A stretch of DNA of 7,060 bases from Acidobacteriaceae bacterium (lineage in GTDB: Bacteria > Acidobacteriota > Terriglobia > Terriglobales > Acidobacteriaceae): the NCBI GenBank assembly GCA_009781125.1, contig WQYS01000116.1, positions 1 to 7,060 on the forward strand, written 5' to 3'. Shown here piece after piece: positions 6,034 to 7,060 of the stretch (the first letter of the stretch is position 1; the number at the start of each line of letters is the position of its first letter). The position numbers were made by a program, and so were the translations under genes. Under the pieces are notes generated by a model. The model searched no databases. It was not told the DNA's origin and saw only the letters and a program-made list of their open reading frames with translations.

Positions 6034-7002
6034 CTACCGAGTGATCAGCACTTCGCGATGCGCGTAGCCGGGGCCCTTGACAACCACTGCGCCGAACTTC
6101 ACCACCACGTGCTGCAAGGCCAGCGATCCCGAAGTCCCCAACTGGAAGACGCGCGGATTGGGGTCTCCGAGCCAGTGGTACTCAATCATGTCCTCGGTCA
6201 CGATGTAGGCCGGAAGCGTGGCCGAACCCGAGCCCGGAGCTCCGCTGTAACTCAGAGCCCAGTCAGGAATCAACGGAATATCCCCGGCCTGCGTCGAGAG
6301 CGTCTTCACCGTGAAGCCGCCGACGACCTCGGTCGTGTTGAGCACGACATTGAACTCACTCTTCATCTCGCGGTCGATCAGATCGAGCAGCACAGGATTG
6401 CCATAAATTGCCGTCGGACGCACGGCGAACGCGGAGCCGCCCACCATCTGGGCAATCGTGGACCGCAGCGTATCGACAATGCTCGTCGACTCGTCACACG
6501 TCACCGACATGCCGGTGGAGCTAATCTGACCGGCCACGCCAAAGTATTGCAGCGAGGTTGGAGTGCTGAGGCTGGTATCGGAGCCGTTCCAAAGCGCAAC
6601 ATCATGCGTGCGCAGAATGCCATCGACGGTATCGGTAAGATCCTTGGCCTGCAGATACGCAAACTGGCTCTGCTGCTGGCCAACTTCGAGGTCGAAGCGG
6701 TTGTAATTGATCTGCGCCACCAGGGCCTTGAGCGGAACACTGTGCTCCATGCGCGCCGGTCCCACGATGGGAGCGGTGATGTTGCGCGGATCGACAAACC
6801 CGTTGACCGGCAAAGGCACGGGAATCGCGGTCTCCTCAAAGTAGCGCGAAGGATGGCCGGTCGCCGGAACATGCTTGATCCGTTGCCCAAAGACGCCGCG
6901 GCGGCGCACTATGTCGGAGATCTCTGTTTGGTACGTGGGAACCTCGATAACGCCCGGTCCCATGTAGTCGGCGGCGTGGATATCTGTAAACATTGCGTTC
7001 AT
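6034..7002 (-). CDS. Major capsid protein (HK97-fold-like)
   Basis: A 322-aa protein, best explained as the shell-forming major capsid protein. Visible: an N-terminal arm (residues 1-60); PSRYFEETAIPVPLPVNGFVDP near 51-72, like the extended loop region; a long helical stretch FDLEVGQQQSQFAYLQAKDL at about 103-122 followed by TDTVDGILRTHDVALWNGS (spine helix and 'lfnG' motif); AIYGNPVLLDLIDREMK at about 199-214, like the A-domain helix; DIPLIPDWAL at 241-250; and a beta-rich C-terminus (AYIVTEDMIEYHWLG at 265-279, LQHVVVKFGAVVVKGP at 296-311). Length fits capsid proteins without a fused scaffold. The ATG at 7002 has AAGGA at 7009-7013 with 6-nt spacing. Position just before a connector gene supports the call. 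No cleavable delta domain of about 100 residues precedes the core, so maturation proteolysis of the HK97 type is not evident. Confidence 0.8.
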   Translation of the reverse strand: MNAMFTDIHAADYMGPGVIEVPTYQTEISDIVRRRGVFGQRIKHVPATGHPSRYFEETAIPVPLPVNGFVDPRNITAPIVGPARMEHSVPLKALVAQINYNRFDLEVGQQQSQFAYLQAKDLTDTVDGILRTHDVALWNGSDTSLSTPTSLQYFGVAGQISSTGMSVTCDESTSIVDTLRSTIAQMVGGSAFAVRPTAIYGNPVLLDLIDREMKSEFNVVLNTTEVVGGFTVKTLSTQAGDIPLIPDWALSYSGAPGSGSATLPAYIVTEDMIEYHWLGDPNPRVFQLGTSGSLALQHVVVKFGAVVVKGPGYAHREVLITR

Positions 7003-7020
7003 TCTGTTTCCTTTCTTCGA

Positions 7021-7060
7021 TCAGGTTTTCTTCTGCGGATGGCGCCGGTTCAGCCCGCGA
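7021..7060 (-). CDS. Possible 3' end of an upstream gene (partial)
   Basis: A minus-strand frame entering from the window edge ends with TGA at 7021-7023, 18 nt before the capsid start. Its last 12 codons read RGLNRRHPQKKT. A basic tail directly before a capsid gene would suit a scaffold, protease or decoration gene, but 12 residues do not identify anything. It is kept only because the spacing to the capsid gene fits a tightly packed operon. Confidence 0.3.
   Translation of the reverse strand, partial: RGLNRRHPQKKT

Overview
The window is a block of tailed-phage (Caudoviricetes) structural and packaging genes, all read from the minus strand, so transcription runs from high to low coordinates. 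It is most likely part of a prophage or a phage contig. Base composition is GC-rich, and the HipA-like/DUF3037 pair resembles pairs I remember from Acidobacteriota such as soil Acidobacteriaceae. That host assignment is an inference, because the window has no rRNA, tRNA or housekeeping gene. No integrase, attachment site, CRISPR array or RNA gene was seen.

Layout in transcription order: (1) the last codons of an unidentified gene, 7060-7021; (2) an HK97-fold-like major capsid protein, 7002-6034; (3) a strong intercistronic hairpin, 6012-5969; (4) a gp6-like head-tail connector, 5933-5274; (5) a structural protein that may be a tail tube protein, 5269-4295, starting 4 nt after the connector stop; (6) the large terminase subunit, 4247-2739; (7) a HipA-like kinase, 2658-1783; (8) a DUF3037 protein, 1751-894; (9) a candidate intrinsic terminator, 856-815; (10) the portal protein, 792 to the window edge, incomplete at its C-terminus.

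The phage genes supply DNA packaging (terminase motor and nuclease docking on the portal), the capsid shell (major capsid protein) and the neck and tail (connector, tail-tube-like protein). The unusual part is the kinase plus DUF3037 pair. It sits between the terminase and portal genes, which are normally neighbours, both genes appear to start with TTG, and a terminator-like hairpin follows the pair. That arrangement looks like an accessory ('moron') cassette, for example a toxin-antitoxin-like or anti-phage function, although the function is not proven. The module order (capsid and connector before terminase, with the portal last) also differs from the common terminase-portal-protease-capsid-connector order.

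Intergenic gaps are all about 100 bp or less, so no stretch over 300 bases lacks a gene. The many plus-strand open frames are antisense shadows of the GC-rich minus-strand genes.
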